From: an uncultured Selenomonadales bacterium
Lineage (GTDB): Bacteria > Bacillota > Negativicutes > Selenomonadales > Selenomonadaceae
Length of the DNA: 16,203 nucleotides
Direction: 5' to 3'
Assembly: GCA_947167555.1 (NCBI GenBank)
Contig: CAMVIO010000018.1
Coordinates: forward strand, 1 to 16,203
This document shows, piece by piece, positions 15,097 to 16,203 of the stretch (positions are counted from its first letter, which is position 1; each line of letters begins with the position of its first letter). The translations under genes and the position numbers were made by a program. Under the pieces are notes generated by a model. That model made no database searches. It worked only from the letters and a program-made list of their open reading frames with translations, and was not told where the DNA came from.

Positions 15097-15107
15097 TCCT
15101 GTATAAT
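15079..15107 (+). promoter_or_regulatory. Possible promoter of the small PAS-like gene
   Basis: A perfect TATAAT lies at 15102-15107. The box 17 bp upstream (TTTTTC, 15079-15084) is poor and lies inside the GC-rich dyad, so an activator may be needed. The leader would be about 27 nt, with GGGGAGGA (15126-15133) as ribosome binding site. Confidence 0.45.
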
Positions 15108-15140
15108 AATAGGTAACAAAAAGATGGGGAGGAAACGGAT

Positions 15141-15473
15141 ATGACGGCAGATGCACGATACACGGAATTGATCGAGGCGTTCCATAAGACATGGGAGAAA
15201 TTTCCGGGACAGGCGCGGCTCATCGACGGCAAGCACCATGTAATTGCGGTCAACGCTTTCGCGGCGAAAAACGGTCGAACGCCCGGAGAAATCTGCGCAG
15301 CTTTCGGCGCGCCGGAGAGCCACAAAGGGTGCCGTAAGGTTGAAGCGTTGTCGACGGGGGAGGGGAAGCTCGATCGCCCGTTTGCGGAGCGTGTGCGCGG
15401 TTGGGTACCGCTGGAGGGCTGGCCGGACGTAGTCGTGCATTTTTCGTTGGCCGTCCCCGAAGTCAATTCATGA
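15141..15473 (+). CDS. Small stand-alone PAS-like protein, function unknown
   Basis: The protein has 110 residues. The ATG at 15141 is preceded by GGGGAGGA (15126-15133). I recognise a PAS-like pattern but no certain family: a helical start (about 1-20), then ARLIDGKHHVIAVNAFAAKNG (quoted in part; about 25-45) resembling the first strands and the first conserved helix of PAS domains, and a final strand-rich part, WVPLEGWPDVVVHFSLAV (about 88-105). Two cysteines (C52, C64) and H61 sit in the middle, in EICAAFGAPESHKGC. No kinase, helix-turn-helix or membrane segment is attached. It may be a single-domain sensor or a subunit acting on another protein. It is divergent from the repair operon and 146 bp ahead of the glycosyltransferase. 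The coding call is firm; the PAS relation is tentative. Confidence 0.82.
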   Translation: MTADARYTELIEAFHKTWEKFPGQARLIDGKHHVIAVNAFAAKNGRTPGEICAAFGAPESHKGCRKVEALSTGEGKLDRPFAERVRGWVPLEGWPDVVVHFSLAVPEVNS

Positions 15474-15484
15474 AAAATACATGA

Positions 15485-15502
15485 ACAAGCACGAATGTTT
15501 GT
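15485..15502. promoter_or_regulatory. 18-bp inverted repeat upstream of the glycosyltransferase promoter
   Basis: ACAAGCA (15485-15491), CGAA and TGTTTGT (15496-15502) pair fully if one G-T pair is allowed. No T tract follows, so it is not a usual terminator. As DNA it is a near-perfect dyad about 30 bp before the -35 box and could be an operator. Weak evidence. Confidence 0.3.
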
Positions 15503-15532
15503 ACACAGGATGTGGATGAGACTGTGTATATC

Positions 15533-15561
15533 TTGCGGTGAATGGACATCTGTGCTATGAT
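15533..15561 (+). promoter_or_regulatory. Predicted promoter of the glycosyltransferase gene
   Basis: TTGCGG (15533-15538) and TATGAT (15556-15561) are 17 bp apart, and TGC just before the -10 makes it an extended -10 element. The leader would be about 50 nt. Confidence 0.5.
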
Positions 15562-15604
15562 TTGGGAAAAGTGCGACAATTTTGGATGGCGTTGAATACC
15601 TTTC

Positions 15605-15611
15605 AGGGAGG
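15605..15611 (+). promoter_or_regulatory. Ribosome binding site deciding a GTG start
   Basis: AGGGAGG lies 8 nt before the GTG at 15620. The in-frame ATG at 15632 is 20 nt away, so GTG is preferred. Confidence 0.65.
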
Positions 15612-15619
15612 CCGTTGTA

Positions 15620-16203
15620 GTGGCGGGAAAAATGGACGAGAAAAAAATAGCGGTCATTATCTATGTGCAGGATGAGGACGATTACAAAATATGCGCAGAG
15701 AGCTTGCGGGAGCTTTCATGCCCCGCGGGGTATGGGCTCGAGGTCATTCCTGTTGTAAAGGCGGCAAGCCGCGGCGTGGCGTATCAGGCCGGGATGGAAA
15801 AGAGTAACGCCAAATACAAGGTTTATATTGATTCCGCGGCGTGGATCGTGTCTGAACGTCTTCTGACGGAAATGGTGGACATTTTTTCGCATCACCCGGA
15901 AATCGGGATTTTGGGGCTGTCCGGGACGGAAATCATTCCGCCGAACGCCCCGTTTTGGGTTTCCCCCGCGCGGCTCGGCAAATGGTCGGACAAGGACGGC
16001 ACAGAACACGAATTCGGCGCCTTCGACGAGTCGTTCCGCGAAGTGCAGGCGCTGGATATGTACTTCCTGATGACGCAATATGATTTTCCATGGCGCACGG
16101 ACCTCTTCAACGACGATCTTTTCCTGTGCGCCGCACAGTCCATCGAGTTTAAACGGCAGGGTTATAAGGCCTGTGTGGTCAAGCAGGAGGGCACATGGCT
16201 CGC
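15620..16203 (+). CDS. StrF-like family 2 glycosyltransferase, 3' end cut by window edge
   Basis: At least 194 codons are open from the GTG at 15620 to the right edge. The start is decided by AGGGAGG (15605-15611). The N-terminus (KIAVIIYVQDEDDYKICAES) and the strand ending KYKVYIDSAAWI resemble the nucleotide-sugar half of a GT-A fold. The later block (ALDMYFLMTQYDFPWR, then SIEFKRQGYKACVVKQEG) is very like the signature of glycosyltransferases related to StrF, which usually read DG-MxATQYDxPWR and SxEFxxxGYxVxVPxQ. The usual DG of that signature is replaced here by DM. Proteins of this type often occur in clusters for surface glycan or flagellin glycosylation; the acceptor is unknown. No membrane segment is visible in the part present. 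Confidence 0.85.
   Translation, partial: MAGKMDEKKIAVIIYVQDEDDYKICAESLRELSCPAGYGLEVIPVVKAASRGVAYQAGMEKSNAKYKVYIDSAAWIVSERLLTEMVDIFSHHPEIGILGLSGTEIIPPNAPFWVSPARLGKWSDKDGTEHEFGAFDESFREVQALDMYFLMTQYDFPWRTDLFNDDLFLCAAQSIEFKRQGYKACVVKQEGTWL

Noticed and set aside
15008..15466. Upstream extension of the alkA frame, 153 further codons
   Set aside because: It covers a strong promoter and the PAS-like gene on the other strand, has no start signal, and shows no glycosylase similarity.
1..16203. CRISPR arrays, insertion sequences, tRNA or rRNA genes, prophage or integrase genes
   Set aside because: No regular spaced repeats, transposase-like frames, terminal inverted repeats, cloverleaf patterns or phage proteins were recognised by eye.

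Overview
The window is about 16.2 kb of GC-rich bacterial DNA. It is densely coded, with Shine-Dalgarno-led genes and ATG, GTG and TTG starts. Twelve genes are supported; the first and last are cut by the window edges. The style of the hybrid kinases, a LytR-CpsA-Psr protein beside a StrF-like glycosyltransferase, and the base composition suggest an anaerobic Firmicutes-type organism. A Negativicutes member (Selenomonas-like) is my best guess. That placement is an inference, and no rRNA or other marker gene is present to confirm it.

Left half (1-9.5 kb): a dense signal-transduction island of five genes. On the minus strand, a 1004-residue amino-acid-permease/hybrid histidine kinase fusion (4371-1357) is followed after 18 bp by a PAS-PAS histidine kinase that runs off the left edge (1338-1). 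Divergent from them on the plus strand is a translationally coupled pair: a REC-Hpt protein (4598-5413) and a pseudoREC-REC protein (5410-6195). This pair converges, across a bidirectional terminator, on a large cytoplasmic FIST-HisKA-HATPase-REC-Hpt-REC kinase (9493-6233). The REC-Hpt / REC pair resembles the C-terminal half of the FIST kinase split into separate genes. Together the genes hold three kinases, four apparently competent receivers, two Hpt domains and one degenerate receiver, but no DNA-binding or enzymatic output domain inside the window. They look like a branched phosphorelay that senses small molecules, perhaps amino acids (both the APC and FIST families point that way). Its final output must lie elsewhere.

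Middle (9.5-12.4 kb): after a divergent intergenic region with an AT-rich imperfect palindrome and a long, potentially structured leader, there is adenine deaminase (ade, 9769-11511). A secreted VanX-type D-Ala-D-Ala dipeptidase (11554-12312) follows, ending at a 16-bp perfect terminator hairpin. Both enzymes act in salvage or recycling.

Right part (12.4-15.0 kb): a minus-strand operon reads 3-methyladenine DNA glycosylase (alkA-like, 15007-14345), O6-alkylguanine methyltransferase (ogt, 14348-13848, 4-bp overlap) and an LCP envelope-assembly protein with a Thr/Pro/Asp-rich tail (13814-12390, TTG start). It is driven by a good extended -10 promoter. Divergent from it is a 110-residue stand-alone PAS-like protein (15141-15473). 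Last is the start of a StrF-like family 2 glycosyltransferase (15620 to the right edge). No rRNA, tRNA, CRISPR array, insertion sequence or phage gene was seen. No stretch longer than 300 bases lacks a gene.
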